A stretch of 64,000 nucleotides of DNA from Piezodorus guildinii (GCA_023052935.1 CM041297.1:3400280-3464279), one strand, 5' to 3'; positions 32,650 through 43,444 are shown, numbered from the stretch's first letter. Made by a program: numbers and translations. The notes: generated by a model from the sequence alone, not told the origin.

Positions 32650-33700
32650 ATTTATTTATTTTATTTTATTTTACAAAATAGACGGATATGAATATCCATT
32701 TATAAAATTGTGATGAGGAACGTTGATAGGTATCATTCCAAGTAATTCCGAACAATTTGTGCTATTGTTTAGAAGTTTGACAATGAACATAATATTTAAT
32801 TGCATTCTTCTCAATTCCAGTGATGGTAATCTTACATTATTTCTAATATCACAATAATCAGTTGCTTCCAATCTGCAACCCATTTTATATGCTATCAGTC
32901 TTAAAAATTTATTTTGTACACTTTAAATTTTCTTATTGTAAACATTATAATAGGGTAATAATACTCCGTAATAGGTCTAACTTCGGTTACATGTATTATT
33001 TTCAAACTATGAATGTTATTAAATTTTTTGGTTGTTCTCTATATAAAGCCAAGTAATTTATAAGATCTGCTACAAATATTTGCTATGTGCAATTTGAAAG
33101 AGAGGTTATGTGAAAAAGTAACACCCAAGTCTTTAACCATATTAATGCTTTCTAGATCAATGCTACTAATCTTATAGGAAAATTCTAGTCATTGATTTAC
33201 ACTTTGACTGATTGAGAGAGAGACAATTTAGTGAACACCAAGTTTCCAGTTTCATGAGAGTTTCCTGGAGATGCTTACAATCATTAACGGATGTTACCTG
33301 GGAGAAAATTTTTAAATCATCTGCGAAACACCAGAAAACACCACATGAATATCATTCAAGAAAATTATAAATAACAACGGTCCAAGATGAGAACCCTGAG
33401 GCACTCCTGATTTTGCAAGTTGCTTAGATAGAACATTGCTACTAATTTTGACAAATTTGACTCTATCGTGCAAGTAAATATCAAACCACTGCAAAAGCAT
33501 CCCATTTGATCCTTAGATGTTCTAATTTATGGAGCAACAACTGAATATCTACGCTGTCAAATACTTTATGTAGGTCTGTGTACATAACATCCACCTGAAA
33601 AGTTTTGGTGAAAGATTTTAAAATATATTCTTCTAAGAGAAGAAACCGCTCGTAGATTACGATTCCTACATTTGATAATTGATTACTATACAGAGTGTTT
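32650..33700 (-). pseudogene. Non-LTR retrotransposon reverse transcriptase, second LINE family
   Basis: On the minus strand the order is palm motif A region, 'WFDIYLHDRVKFVKIS', motif B 'SGVPQGSHLGPLLFIIFLND', a diverged 'FADDLKIF' (motif C) after a frameshift, thumb 'ETWCSLNCLSLNQSKC', and C-terminal 'LRRMQLNIMFIVKLLN'. The last block is the conserved end region of CR1/Jockey-type ORF2 proteins. The 3' side ends in (TTTAT)n at 32641-32670. Several frameshifts make it dead. Confidence 0.75.
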
Positions 33701-33951
33701 CATAGGTAAGTGGCCGGACTTCAAGAATGAACTAAGGACCTCAAATCAAGTCCAATGGACATATGTACACAAATAAGGAGCTGAGTGAAAAATCCAAAGT
33801 TAGAATCTAAAATGTTTTTGAAAAAAACAAAAATATATTTTAATCTGTGACCTTCAGTCCCCTAAGAATAACAGTAAAGTACAAAAACTGAGTCTTGTGT
33901 CTGGCACAGAAATAAAAATATTGAAAAAAAAATAAAAACTTAAGATATACT
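33701..33951. other. Gap, possible transposon terminus
   Basis: 'acagagtgtttcataggtaa' at 33690-33710 resembles termini of some insect elements ('CAGGGTGTTTCA'), but no partner end is found. Confidence 0.25.
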
Positions 33952-33961
33952 TATATTATTT

Positions 33962-34082
33962 TTTTTTCAGCGGCGCGACAGGCCTTGCGGTGTAATCTCC
34001 TGGGAGTCCCGCCGACTGGGATTCGAACCCACAACTTTAGCATGAGAGACTAGCGCGCTAGCCACTCAGCCACTTGCTCCCC
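33962..34082 (-). mobile_element. SINE-C copy with 10-bp target duplication
   Basis: On the minus strand it reads 'aggggagcaagtggctgagt' with A-box region 'gtggctgagtggctagcg', B-box 'gggttcgaatccca', a short body 'gattacaccgcaaggcctg' and the end 'gcgccgctgaaaaaaa'. TATATTATTT flanks it at 33952-33961 and 34083-34092. It looks tRNA-like, but the linked body is shared with 53051-53298, so it is a SINE. Confidence 0.8.
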
Positions 34083-34319
34083 TATATTATTTATAAAAGT
34101 ATTAAATACGACTGCTTGCACAACATACGGCTACTAATTATCTTATTTATTAAAACAGTGGATAGAACGATAGTAGTATATATATGTGTATAATTATATA
34201 AACATATGTGTATGAAGAGATATTCTAATTGTACTTCTCACTAATATCATAAGATCATAGTGAAAAACAAGAAAAGAAAAGGAAAAAATAAGTTCATGTT
34301 TACATATTTGTAGTGGTTC

Positions 34320-34790
34320 TCATTTTAGAATGGAATATCACCATTATTCTAACTTTTTGTTTATAATTACTCGGAAGATGGATGTCTGAGGAGATGAAGG
34401 AATAATTTGTCTTTAAATGATGTTAAAGAAGATGCTTTGCGTATAGAATTAGGTATGGAATTCCAGAACGAAGTGGCACACAAAACAAAGGATTTTTTTA
34501 AAGAATAATGTTCGATGCGAAGGAAAAGGCTTGCGGGCTGAGATCTTGTGTTAGACGAATGTTCCGATGAAAAAGGGATGAATAGGTCAAGAATCTAGGA
34601 TGGATTTTTGGTGTTAAAAGTACGAAATTGAAAAACTCCCAAGAAATACTGTCGGCGAGAAACTGGATTGAGACACTTCAACTCGTTATACCTGTCGGAG
34701 AGGCTAGAGCGCCTGGGGACTCCGAAGATGAATCTAATGAAACATTTTATAAATCTCTCCAACATCAGCAACATTACAGTTTTTCAAGGT
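34320..34790 (-). pseudogene. LINE ORF2 C-terminal fragment
   Basis: On the minus strand, across frame breaks, 'RFIKCFIRFIFGVPRRSSLS', 'YNELKCLNPVSRRQYFLG' and 'GIPYLIL'/'SLTSFKDKLFLHLLRHPSS' are read. This pattern (R-Y-I-F-G ... L-N-W/L-P-V-x-x-R-R ... W-N-S-L-P ... F-K-x-x-L) is the well-known end of CR1/Jockey-type ORF2. No reverse transcriptase palm is attached. Confidence 0.6.
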
Positions 34791-34937
34791 ATTATCAGTT
34801 ATAGCTTCTCAGGAATCGATTTATAGGCAAAATATCTGCCAATAATCTCTACAAGCATTGATTGGTTCCGAGCAACTGAATCTAGCGTTCTTGGACACTA
34901 TAACTAAGTTGAGCAGTAGACTGAAATATACTAGTCT

Positions 34938-35922
34938 GTGGGTCCCTTGTGATGTAGTGGCTAGCATAGCCGTCTTCTATGCCCATGGTCGAGTGTGTGT
35001 GTGTGTGGTAACTCCGGGGCGGAAACGGTAAATCCTATGAAATTTCATATTTAGGACAAATATATGCCCGAGACGTTACAAAACCTTTTTCATCAAAATG
35101 AGCTTACCAGAAGATCCACTTTATACCATGCATTTTGCACCTTTTTTTTATTTTTCTCAAAAACTGTTCCGACGATTTTGATTAAACTCGCTATATCGAT
35201 GTAAAATTTAATAGACTCATGTAGGTTTCATTCTGATTAAAATAGTGTGACAAGGCTTAAATGCCGATATTTTAAATTGTCTTCCTCTAAAGCACCTTTA
35301 ATTTTGTAGATTCTATAAAAATAACCATATAATCTTGTGAGCATTGATAAATAACAGCTAAATACGTAAGTTTTGCGAATTTGAAAAAAAACAACTAAAG
35401 GAGAAAGCGGAAAAAATATTCTTTTAATGCAATAATTTGTTTTTGAAAATGAGAACAGGAATATACATGTATGATATACCGTTGGAAAGCTAAAGATTTT
35501 AGAAAAAAATATTATCTTATACTCAAGCTTTTAAAAGTTAATAGAGAGTGATGAAAAGAAGATGAAACTAACTGATTATTTTAGATGATAATATAATAGA
35601 TTTTTTAATAAAACACGTGCTTCTATATAAATGCAATTTAATTGATTCTTTAATAGTTTCACGTATTTTTATCACTTACTGTATTTGAAAATTCTTTCAT
35701 TGATTATAAAAATGGAGGTAAATGAAAGTCGTGTGTTGCCCGCACCACATTTTTTTTTTAATAGGAGTATAAAATCCTTAGTCCCTCTCCTGTGCGATGT
35801 CAGGTACTCGTTAAAGATCCCTATCCTAATAAAACGAGGATAGGCAAAATTTAGGACTCCCACTGTAGCATCGTCCGATTAGCCATAGTAGCATGAAGTG
35901 ACGTTAAATAAATAAACAAACA
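34938..35922 (+). mobile_element. SINE-A copy split by a HINE-like insertion
   Basis: The head 'tagtggctagcatagccgtc' up to 'tgcccatggtc' lies at 34938-34990. The body resumes at 'taataggagtataaaatcct' (35760) and runs to the tail 'gttaaataaataaacaaaca' at 35922. About 28 bp of SINE including the B box are missing at the left junction. Confidence 0.8.
34991..35751 (-). mobile_element. HINE-like copy inside SINE-A, hairpin end deleted
   Basis: It starts in the GT microsatellite ('gagtgtgtgtgtgtgtggta') instead of the hairpin end and runs to a normal 5' terminus (in reverse, TGTGGTGCGGGCAACACACG). About 120 bp of its 3' end are lost together with part of the SINE, so one deletion probably removed both. 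Confidence 0.82.
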
Positions 35923-36519
35923 GACTATATTAGTCTCTCCATTTCATCGTCTTTCTTAACGATTATGACTCCTTACAAATAAACGCTAAATCCCAGTAAC
36001 TTGGAATCAATACAATGATCCGAGATAGCACCCACCCTACATAGCAGTCCGACTAATAGTAACCCCTATGGAAGAAGATTAGAGCCGCCATAGCTAGGTA
36101 ATGGTTCGCAACTATACGTGCCCGCACTTGCAATCCTCCAGGTACCTGTAGCAACTAATCCCCTAACAGTATTAGCCCATTCTTCCCTAGAACATTAGTG
36201 GATATCCTCCTCAATATTACATCCGTTGGTTCGTGACCTTTTTGGCAACTCAGAACAGTCTTATTGTTAGTCCATCAAGGTGCCTCCTAAACCTGGCTTA
36301 TCTAATAACGAGAATGGTTAATACAATTACTTTGTAAAGTGCTGTGGAATAATTAATTTAGTACCGAACGTCTTGGATTGTTCAATATCTTTTATTAAGA
36401 TGGAAGAATTGTTTACCATCGATAGTATGTCAGATGTTTGTGAGGGTTGCGGTTAGTGAAAGACATTAAATAAGTAACCTTCACTTACTTCTCATATTCA
36501 TGACTTAGTATTGAAAAAA
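35923..36519. other. Single-copy less AT-rich island
   Basis: Mixed-composition sequence without repeat match or convincing ORF. Confidence 0.35.
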
Positions 36520-36660
36520 TCTGGTGCGGGCAACACCCGATCTTCACTTACATCTGTTGATAAAAACAATTTAAGAATTTCTAAACACATTTAGAAATTA
36601 AAATAAATTGTTAAAGAATTATTTACATTGGGTTTTAATAGAATCATGTGTTTTAATAAC
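36520..36660 (+). mobile_element. HINE-like 5' fragment
   Basis: TCTGGTGCGGGCAACACCCG and the first 140 bp of the family, ending at 'atgtgttttaataa'. Confidence 0.78.
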
Positions 36661-36885
36661 CCATTCGTGGCGACGATTTTATTCGAATACGGCCCCTCTA
36701 TAATATCGGCGAATTTTTTTTCTTTGTTTTGTACATTTTTAATTTAAAGAAAAACATGTTTATTGTGGAAATCACCCAATTCGTAAGTGAATTCACATAT
36801 ATGAGATCATTGAACACCATGTATGCCATGTAAGGTAAAACGAAAATGCATCATTAATAAATGTATAGATTTTTAGATTAGAAAA
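36661..36885. repeat. Short dispersed repeat, inverted relative to 11985-12035
   Basis: 'ggaaatcacccaattcgtaa' next to 'gtgaattcac' is the reverse complement of the 12-kb copy. Nature unknown. Confidence 0.4.
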
Positions 36886-36898
36886 ATATTTAAGTAAA

Positions 36899-37270
36899 AT
36901 GAAAGATAAAATAGAAAAAATGGATAAGCAAAATGCAATATACAAAATAGACTGTAAAAATTGTGAAGGCATATATATAGGAGAAACATCTAAAAAATTA
37001 AAAACAAGAATATTAAAACATATATCCAATTGTAAAAATTTAAAAAACACAAACACAACAGCATTATCATCCCATAGTATAACAAAAAAAAAACATTAAT
37101 TTAACTTTGAAAACACAGTAATTTTAGACACATCTCAAAATGATAGAAATAGGAAACTACTAGAAGCGATCCACATTACCAAAAATAATAGCGGGACAAT
37201 ACATTATAAAACAGATACAAAGAACCTAGGAACACATTACACAGACATTATAAATAAGATAAAATTTTAA
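36899..37270 (+). pseudogene. GIY-YIG endonuclease domain of PLE, one in-frame stop
   Basis: 'AIYKIDCKNCEGIYIGETSK' followed by 'LKTRILKHI' is the PLE-type GIY-YIG core with canonical YIG. The frame hits TAA at 37097-37099 and continues in the same frame with 'FNFENTVILDTSQNDRNRKL' to the C-terminus and a stop at 37268. Alignment with 9104-9454 shows that the stop replaces an ordinary residue. Confidence 0.8.
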
Positions 37271-37623
37271 AATATATATAACAATAGCCCAAGATAGATA
37301 GATAACATATAATTAATAGAAATAAAAATAAATACAGGGCACAGGGATTACATAGGAATACTGGAAAGGTACAAAGTTTAAAATAGAAAAATAATAGAAA
37401 CAGTGAGCCAATGGACACCCATAAGGACAAATAGCAGTGTGCTATGAAATAAATTAATGGGTGATATATGAAAAAGCATTTATATAATGAAAAAAATAAG
37501 GTAATTAATATTAGTGAGTTTTAAATTAATTATGACAAATTGCTGAAAATAATCTTTCAAAGACTAATATTTAAATAATGTAATTTATTCATTATTGAAA
37601 GTTTTTAAAAAAATTGTTTCAGT

Positions 37624-37654
37624 CTTGAAAATGGGGAAACAGCCCCGAAACGTC
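37624..37654 (+). ncRNA. Hammerhead-like motif, UUGAAAA variant
   Basis: TTGAAAA, stem II TGGGG-aaaca-GCCCC (a strong helix), GAAAC, GTC. The core differs from CUGANGA at two positions exactly as in the PLE at 9815. Confidence 0.55.
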
Positions 37655-37757
37655 GACAGATATGAAAAGCTTATGAAATAAAGTGATTAAGTGAGAAATG
37701 GAAGTCAATGTGTGCTCTTTTAAGTGTTTATATTAAGAAAAACTTCCAAAAAAATAA

Positions 37758-38268
37758 AAAAATAAAATAAAATAAATGATAAAGTAATATGTTAAATTCG
37801 GTAATTGAATATTTATTATAATACGTTGAAAGTATGTGAGACTGTATGATATTCATCATTACCAAATATCACGATATTTCATCTCACCAGGGCCTCAAAT
37901 ATCATAAGAAACCAAATCTAACATTAACAAAATAATAACGAAACCCAATAGAGTATCCACTCTGTTATGTACACCTATGTTCCTATGTGTATGTTACATA
38001 TAGGGTAATATGTACATTAGTAGAGAAGTACACCGCCATGTTTGAGACGGCAGATTACGAGTATATAAGTGTGGTATTGAGGATTGCGGTGGTAATGGAG
38101 AAGCTAGTCAGTCTCGGTCACGACCCTCAACATCTTCAGTCAGCAATTCTTTCCCATAGTTATCTTACTTTAATCTTATATTCAACAAACCTTCCACAGA
38201 CCGGTAATAAAGCCGAATCTACTTTACTAGGATTTCTTTAAAGTCCATGATAATAAAGTTTTAAAAAA
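37758..38268. other. Gap, no gene recognised
   Basis: The frame 37987-38241 (84 codons) has mixed composition but no known domain. The sequence is not repeated in the window. Confidence 0.35.
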
Positions 38269-38336
38269 TCTGGTACGAGCAACAGAGGACTTTCACTTAC
38301 CTCCGTGGTTAAAATCAATTTATGAACTTTTAAATA

Positions 38337-39021
38337 CGAGGCATGTTTTTTAAGTAAGTACCGTTTTGCGGAATTGAAAAATGACGTGCAAAGATATCGC
38401 AATAATTTTATTTTTACATGAAAGCCTGTACCTTAATCTACTTGTCTACATAATTTCCATGAATTTTGAGGCGAAAAGCGCGGCACCAGTTTTTGAATAC
38501 CATCCTCAAAACATTCTGCTCACATTCTGACTTGTTAACCACTGCATCACAAATGTTTTGACTTCGTTATAGTCTTGAAGATGCCGACCTGTGCTGGAAC
38601 AAATGGTAGTCATATTTTCGTCCACTTTCTGCACCAAATCTTCATTAACGACCGAACTCTGTTCTTCATCATGCACATTTGTGCGGCCATCATTAAATGC
38701 TCTCACCCATTTTCTTACCATTCCATCACTCATAATGTTTTGTCCGTAAACTTCAACAATCTCACGATGAATATCGATCGGTTTTACGCCTTTAGGACTA
38801 AGAAATCGTATAACAGCCCGTACTTCACAATCAGCGGGACTCACGATTGTCGGAGGCATCTTAAACACTCAGTAAACAACGTATACAATGAAGAATCCGA
38901 CTGTAATGGCGTCAGTGCGTAGACAAGAGATGTAGGTAACCAGATCGCATGCGCGGAACGCCGACCGTAGCGCTGCTGCGGCGGAATCGCAAAACGGTAC
39001 TTACTTAAAAACCATGATTCG
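38337..39021 (-). mobile_element. Mariner-like element M5, 685 bp, TA flanked
   Basis: Terminal repeats of about 34 bp begin CGAGGCATGTTTTTTAAGTA (left) and, in reverse, CGAATCATGGTTTTTAAGTA (right), and agree through 'agtaccgttttgcg'. TA lies at 38335-38336 and 39022-39023. Confidence 0.88.
38466..38868 (-). pseudogene. Mariner transposase remnant of M5
   Basis: The minus-strand frame 38868-38506 has the N-terminal DNA-binding part: 'RAVIRFLSPKGVKPIDIHRE', 'YGQNIMSDGMVRKWVRAFND'. After a deletion of the catalytic domain, C-terminal words of the type G-I-Q-K-L-V-P-R appear at about 38500-38466. It is from a different mariner subfamily than M1-M4. Confidence 0.8.
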
Positions 39022-39077
39022 TAATTGGACTTCTTTTCTCCTTTAACTGATTATCAAATTCATTTAAACCGTTCTTT

Positions 39078-39325
39078 GTTTGTTTATTTATTTAACGTCA
39101 CTTTATGCTACTATGGCTAATCGGACGATGCTACAGTGGGAGTCCTAAATTTTGCCTATCCAGGTTTTATTAGGATAGGGATCTTAAACGAGTACCTGAC
39201 ATCGCACAGGCTCGGGACCACCTTTTAACGTCCCCTCTGAAGGACGGCATAACTAAGGATTTTTTACTCCCATTAAAAAATCCTAGGGCAACCCGCAGGT
39301 TTGAACCCGCGACCTTTGGCATAGA
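39078..39325 (-). mobile_element. SINE-A copy with 12-bp target duplication
   Basis: Reverse complement of the family with tail 'tttgtttatttatttaacgt' on the left and head on the right ('gcaggtttgaacccgcgacc' as B-box region). The flanks AAACCGTTCTTT (39066-39077) and AAACCGTCCTTT (39326-39337) form the target duplication with one mismatch. Confidence 0.88.
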
Positions 39326-39777
39326 AACCGTCCTTTATCAATGCTAATAAGGTGACAAGTTTCATTTTTTAATTTACAAAATTAAAGGCACTTTAGAGGA
39401 AGATGACTTAAAAAATCGGAATTTAAGCCCTGTCAGACTATTTCAATCGGAATGTAACTAGATGATATTAAAGCCCATAAAATTTGACATCGGTATAGCT
39501 AGTTAAATCAAAATCGTTAACGCCGTTTTTCAGAAAATCGTAAAAAGTTGCAAAATGCATGGTGTAAAGTGGCACTTCTGGTTAAGCTGGTTTTGATGGA
39601 AAAGTTGTAAGATCTCGGGCGTATCTTAAATATGAAATTTTTTTTTTTTCGTTTTCGCACTGGACTTACCACAAACACACTTATTTTTGCGGTACTTGGT
39701 CATTTGGACTTGGAAAATTCACGATCGCAATACTTTTCCTTACTATATGTTTCATATATAGTTAAGTCAAAGTAAAA

Positions 39778-40073
39778 ATATGAAAAAATGACATTGAGTT
39801 CCGATGGACCTTTCACTTTTTTTTATGAGAATAAAACATTGTTTATGACCGTAAAGAGAAAAATTAGATACAAATTATGCCTTCTTAAACCAGCGATGTT
39901 ATGCTGTATACAAAAATACAGAAATGGCAACGCTTCCTATTTTATTCGGTTTATTAATGTTTTATTTCAAATGGACTGTTTAAACTACTTTTTTTTTTGT
40001 TCCAATCCGATTAATCGTTGTTCATTCTCAAGACATTATCGAGCCTCATAGTCTTACTTCTACACATTTGCTT
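39778..40073. other. AT-rich gap
   Basis: The open frame at 39788-40051 has no known domain and no repeat match. Confidence 0.35.
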
Positions 40074-40086
40074 GGGGTATACTTTA

Positions 40087-40858
40087 TAATAATAATAATA
40101 ATAATAATAATAGGCTTAGCGAACCCGAAGGTTCGATGCCGATACCACCAAATTCCGTCTACACAGACTCGTCCAATGTTCACAATTCAGGCCCAAGCTC
40201 CCGAGATCAGCCTTAACGCAATCCTCCCATCTACGCTTCGGCCTACCTTTCGGACGCCTACCAGTCGGATCAGCAAATACCAACTTTCTCGGAATCCGCT
40301 CGTCATCGAGCCCAACAACTTTACTCGCCCATTTGAGTCTCCGCGATGCAATCAGCTCAATTATATTCACAGGATACAAGTTCCGCTATTCCGAGTTGTG
40401 CAACCTTCTAAACTCCCCAGTGGCCTCATCTCTCTTCGGACCAAATATCTTACGCAATACCTTATTTTCGAAAACCTTAAGCCGTTGTTCATCCTTCAAA
40501 GTAAGCGGCCACGTTTCACATCCGTAAAGAACCGTTGGAAGAATAATAGTTTTATAAATTCTAACCTTTAAGTTTTTAGATAGAAGCCGCGAACTAAGTA
40601 ACTTAGCAACTGAATAATAACACGCATTTCCCACCTTTAACCGGGACTTTATTTCTTCCTGGATTTCATTTTTTCTAGTTATAATTGAACCTAAATACAT
40701 GAATTTCTCTACGTGTTCAAAAGTATGCCCTGATACATCAATATCACCAAGATCGACACCGTTTCTGCTACTAATCATATATTTCGTCTTATCGGTATTT
40801 AATTCGAGTCCTATTTCTTTACCGGTTTTTATTAACACACTTGTATTTAGTTGTATGG
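40087..40858 (-). pseudogene. RTE-like LINE, 5' truncated, 13-bp target duplication
   Basis: Minus-strand frames show 'LIKTGKEIGLELNTDKTKYM' (after the ADD motif), 'FMYLGSIITRKNEIQEEIKS', 'LKVRIYKTIILPTVLYGCET' and 'RRPKGRPKRRWEDC', and the 3' end has (TAA)n. The 3' two thirds of the ORF are in only two frames, so this copy is fairly young. GGGGTATACTTTA flanks it at 40074-40086 and 40859-40871. Confidence 0.88.
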
Positions 40859-40872
40859 GGGGTATACTTTAA

Positions 40873-41293
40873 TTGTGTAAATTTCAAATAACAAATTTAA
40901 AAAAAGAAAAATAATATGAACAATAAACAATTTTTTCGAATAAATTAGAAAGCTAAAGATGAGGTTATTGTCCGATAAAATATATAAGATGGTTTAGAGA
41001 GCCATCGCAGGCACCTTGGAGGCGCTGGACCATGACCGGAAGGAAAACAAAAGAACTCTTCAGGGGGTTTCGTTAAGAACCGGGAACTGCCATCTTGGGT
41101 TGGAAACCGTCCTGCTCGGTTAAACAGAATAAATTCTTTTGTTTTAATAATACTTTTTTATTAATTCATAGAAAATAAAGTATATATTGCGAGAAAAAAA
41201 CATATTTATTTCAAGAAGATCAAAAATAAAAACTAACATAAAAATTTCTCGGTGTCCCTTTGTTCCCCAAATAATCACCTAAAAAAATAATTT
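40873..41293. other. Single-copy gap
   Basis: Less AT-rich part at 40990-41125, otherwise AT-rich. Nothing recognised. Confidence 0.35.
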
Positions 41294-41469
41294 CTTGTTT
41301 GTTTAAAGTCACTTTATGCTGATTGGACGATGGTACTGTGGGAGTCCTAGATTTTGCCTATCCATATTTAATTTGGATAGGGATCTTTAACGAGTACATC
41401 AATAAAGACATCGCACAGGCTCAGGTCCACCTTTACGTACCCTCCAAAGGACGGCATAACTAAGGATAT
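41294..41469 (-). mobile_element. SINE-A copy, truncated
   Basis: 'cttgtttgtttaaagtcact' tail side, 'gggagtcctagattttgcct' and 'acggcataactaaggat' in reverse order. The head is missing. Confidence 0.75.
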
Positions 41470-41474
41470 TTTTT

Positions 41475-41590
41475 CTTCTTTATTTATTCTTTTTCTTTTT
41501 TTTTCAGGGACGCGACAGGCCGTGCAGGCTCTGAGCCTCGCAGTGTAATCTCCACCCCTCTCAGCCGAATGTTAAATAAAGTTTCACTAA
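41475..41590 (-). mobile_element. SINE-C 3' part
   Basis: A T-rich tail then 'cagggacgcgacaggccgtg' and 'cgcagtgtaatctcc' match the body of the copies at 33962 and 53051. The tRNA-like head is missing. It was probably joined to the SINE-A next to it. Confidence 0.6.
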
Positions 41591-42404
41591 CCCGAATGTT
41601 AAAATCGGTACATATTCGTTTTGGTAAAGCAGACAACAAATCGGTTATTGAAACCTGTTTTGGGGGTCTGAGCTGACTGAGAGTTTATTTATTTTTTAAA
41701 CTTAGAAAGCGCTATTCGCCTATTATTGATGGAGTTATGAATCCAACCATATTGCATTTGTCATATTTGAGTGTTACTGGTACAAAATACAATAATAATT
41801 GTAAAATAGGAAATGAAAGGGTTATAAAGAACAATATAGTTGATTTTATTGCTTCCAAATCTAGGATTTTTTGAAAGGTTTTGGATTGCAAGGAATAAAG
41901 TTTAATGGTAATACTTTTTGTAGTAGATAGTAGTACTACTCTATCTTGTTATGAAAAGGTCCCTGTAGAAAATTCTTCTCGACCAACTGCGTAGTGTTCC
42001 AGCGGGCCACTACAATCGTCCAGCTTCTTTTCCACCAGAGTATTAATGACAGTAATTGAAGAAGAGGACTAGATGGACAGAGCTGGAAGCGGCAGGTGGC
42101 TACTCAGTACAGCTGAAGCCGAGCTATTTAGTGGTCGGGAACCTTTCACGAGCAGTTTGCGGTGAGCGTCAAACCGCAAAGCGCTCTTTTACACCGTCAA
42201 CTACAAGGCTATCTCATCTCCTATTTCATCTGAAGCGTGTAATGGCGTTGTACTAGTCATCTTGGAGAGTACAAAACCCATAGCTCTGAGGAAAACAAGG
42301 CAGCCAGGGTAGTCGCTGTAGATAGCTTCCTGGGGCAGAACTTCTGGTAGTTAGAAAAACAAAAGAAGTCTCTTTTATTTTTTTGGAAGTTTTCTTAATA
42401 TAAA
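41591..42404. repeat. R-X fragment (41580-41870) and unrecognised sequence
   Basis: 'gaatgttaaaatcggtacat', 'acaacaaatcggttattgaa' and 'cttagaaagcgctattcgcc' recur at 45350-45490. From about 41960 a diverged 'gaccaactgcgtag' matches 45200. The remainder, including 42060-42330, shows no known domain. Confidence 0.5.
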
Positions 42405-42630
42405 CATTTAAAAAGGCACACACTACCTTCCATTCCTCACCCAATCACTTTATTTCATAAGCTTTTTATCAGTTTTTCACATTAGTCGACGTTTCGGGGC
42501 TGTTTCCCCATTTTCAAGACTTATTCCTTTTCCATTATATAATTACTATATCTTATTTCACCCTTCATTCCATCTCATAGCACACTGCTACTTGTCCATA
42601 TTGGCGTTCATTGGTTCAAAAAAAAAAAGA
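42405..42630 (-). mobile_element. PLE 3' end (second family)
   Basis: Reverse complement of 37410-37750, including the hammerhead-like motif and the A-rich end. Confidence 0.8.
42488..42518 (-). ncRNA. Hammerhead-like motif, UUGAAAA variant
   Basis: The same sequence as 37624-37654 on the other strand, so the variant core is shared by two insertions of this family. Confidence 0.55.
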
Positions 42631-42639
42631 AAAAGAAGT

Positions 42640-43135
42640 CTTGTTTGGTGTACTTAATCCTGCCTAGTGGTTGATAATTGCAAAAATATATTTTCAAACA
42701 TTTCTCGATCGCAAATAAAAATTACATTTTCCCCCACCAACAAATATAACAGAGTTATGAAGCATACATGTAGATAAACTTTCAATTTTTTTTTCTTTAT
42801 ATTTTATTACCGTGTCCTGATTCTATACCTCTATACAATTCCCCATCTTCAAAAATCAAGTTATTCTCGCAAACCTTACTAATTGCGAGCCACTTTGAAA
42901 CTAATTGTCTGATATCAACGTCGAGGTGTTGGTATCATCATGATTTGATGCTCTGGTATTTTTGAGCCGAATTTTGAAAAAGACGATCTAGTGGCTAAAC
43001 AGACTATGGTCTCGTGATTGATTCAATAAATAAACAGTAGTGTTTGGGCTAAATAAATTAGTAACAATAAATAAATTATTTTACTATATCAATATATTCT
43101 AAACAAGGAAGAGCTCATTTAATTATTAAGGTTGA
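42640..43135. repeat. Diverged R-X sequence
   Basis: 'tgatatcaacgtcgaggtgt' and 'ctggtatttttgagccgaat' match the minus-strand R-X copy at 50050-50115. Otherwise AT-rich. Confidence 0.4.
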
Positions 43136-43139
43136 TTTT

Positions 43140-43440
43140 GGGCTGAATAATTCTTCCATAAATACTCATTCTTTTATTTCATCAGTATGACGTTTCGGGA
43201 TATTCTCCCATCTTCAGAAGTCTTGTTATATATTCAGTAATCCCAACATTTTCACTAATCACACATTGAGCCAGATAAAATAGTAAAACTAAGTCAATAT
43301 TTAAATACATCAGATCAGATAAATTATTTTATTTGTGTTAATAACGTTACTACAAAAGTAAAATCTGATTAAGATATCTGCTTAACTACAATTAACAAAC
43401 AACACCCGTACAAAAAGTCGTAAGGCGTACAGACAGATTT
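43140..43440 (-). mobile_element. PLE 3' end (third family) with hammerhead
   Basis: Minus-strand sequence leads through 'caagacttctgaagatggga' to the hammerhead and the 3' non-coding end. No coding part. Confidence 0.55.
43189..43217 (-). ncRNA. Hammerhead ribozyme candidate, canonical minimal form
   Basis: Read on the minus strand: CTGAAGA (CUGANGA), stem II TGGGA-gaata-TCCC, GAAA, C-GTC. Every conserved core base and the GUC triplet are present in 29 nt, with the ACGU minimal stem III typical of PLE hammerheads. The best-preserved copy in the window. Confidence 0.7.
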
Positions 43441-43444
43441 TTTT

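Larger units (their letters stand above)
36890..37757 (+). mobile_element. Second PLE family, 5' truncated, with endonuclease and hammerhead motif
   Basis: It carries a GIY-YIG domain at its left end, about 350 bp of AT-rich 3' non-coding sequence, a hammerhead-like motif (37624-37654) and a shared 3' end 'taagtgtttatattaagaaa'. The last 330 bp are nearly identical to the minus-strand fragment at 42405-42630. The reverse transcriptase is missing. Confidence 0.8.
38269..39777 (+). mobile_element. HINE-like copy split by a mariner and a SINE
   Basis: The 5' end TCTGGTACGAGCAACAGAGG lies at 38269. The hairpin end 'cttactatatgtttcatata' plus 'gttaagtcaaagt' is at about 39738-39772. The middle is interrupted by M5 (38337-39021) and a minus-strand SINE-A (39078-39325). 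Remaining family sequence: 38269-38336, 39022-39077 and 39326-39777. Confidence 0.8.

Noticed and set aside
33985..34082. tRNA gene on the minus strand
   Set aside because: Same reasoning: it is flanked by a target duplication and shares its body with 53051-53298, so it is SINE-C.
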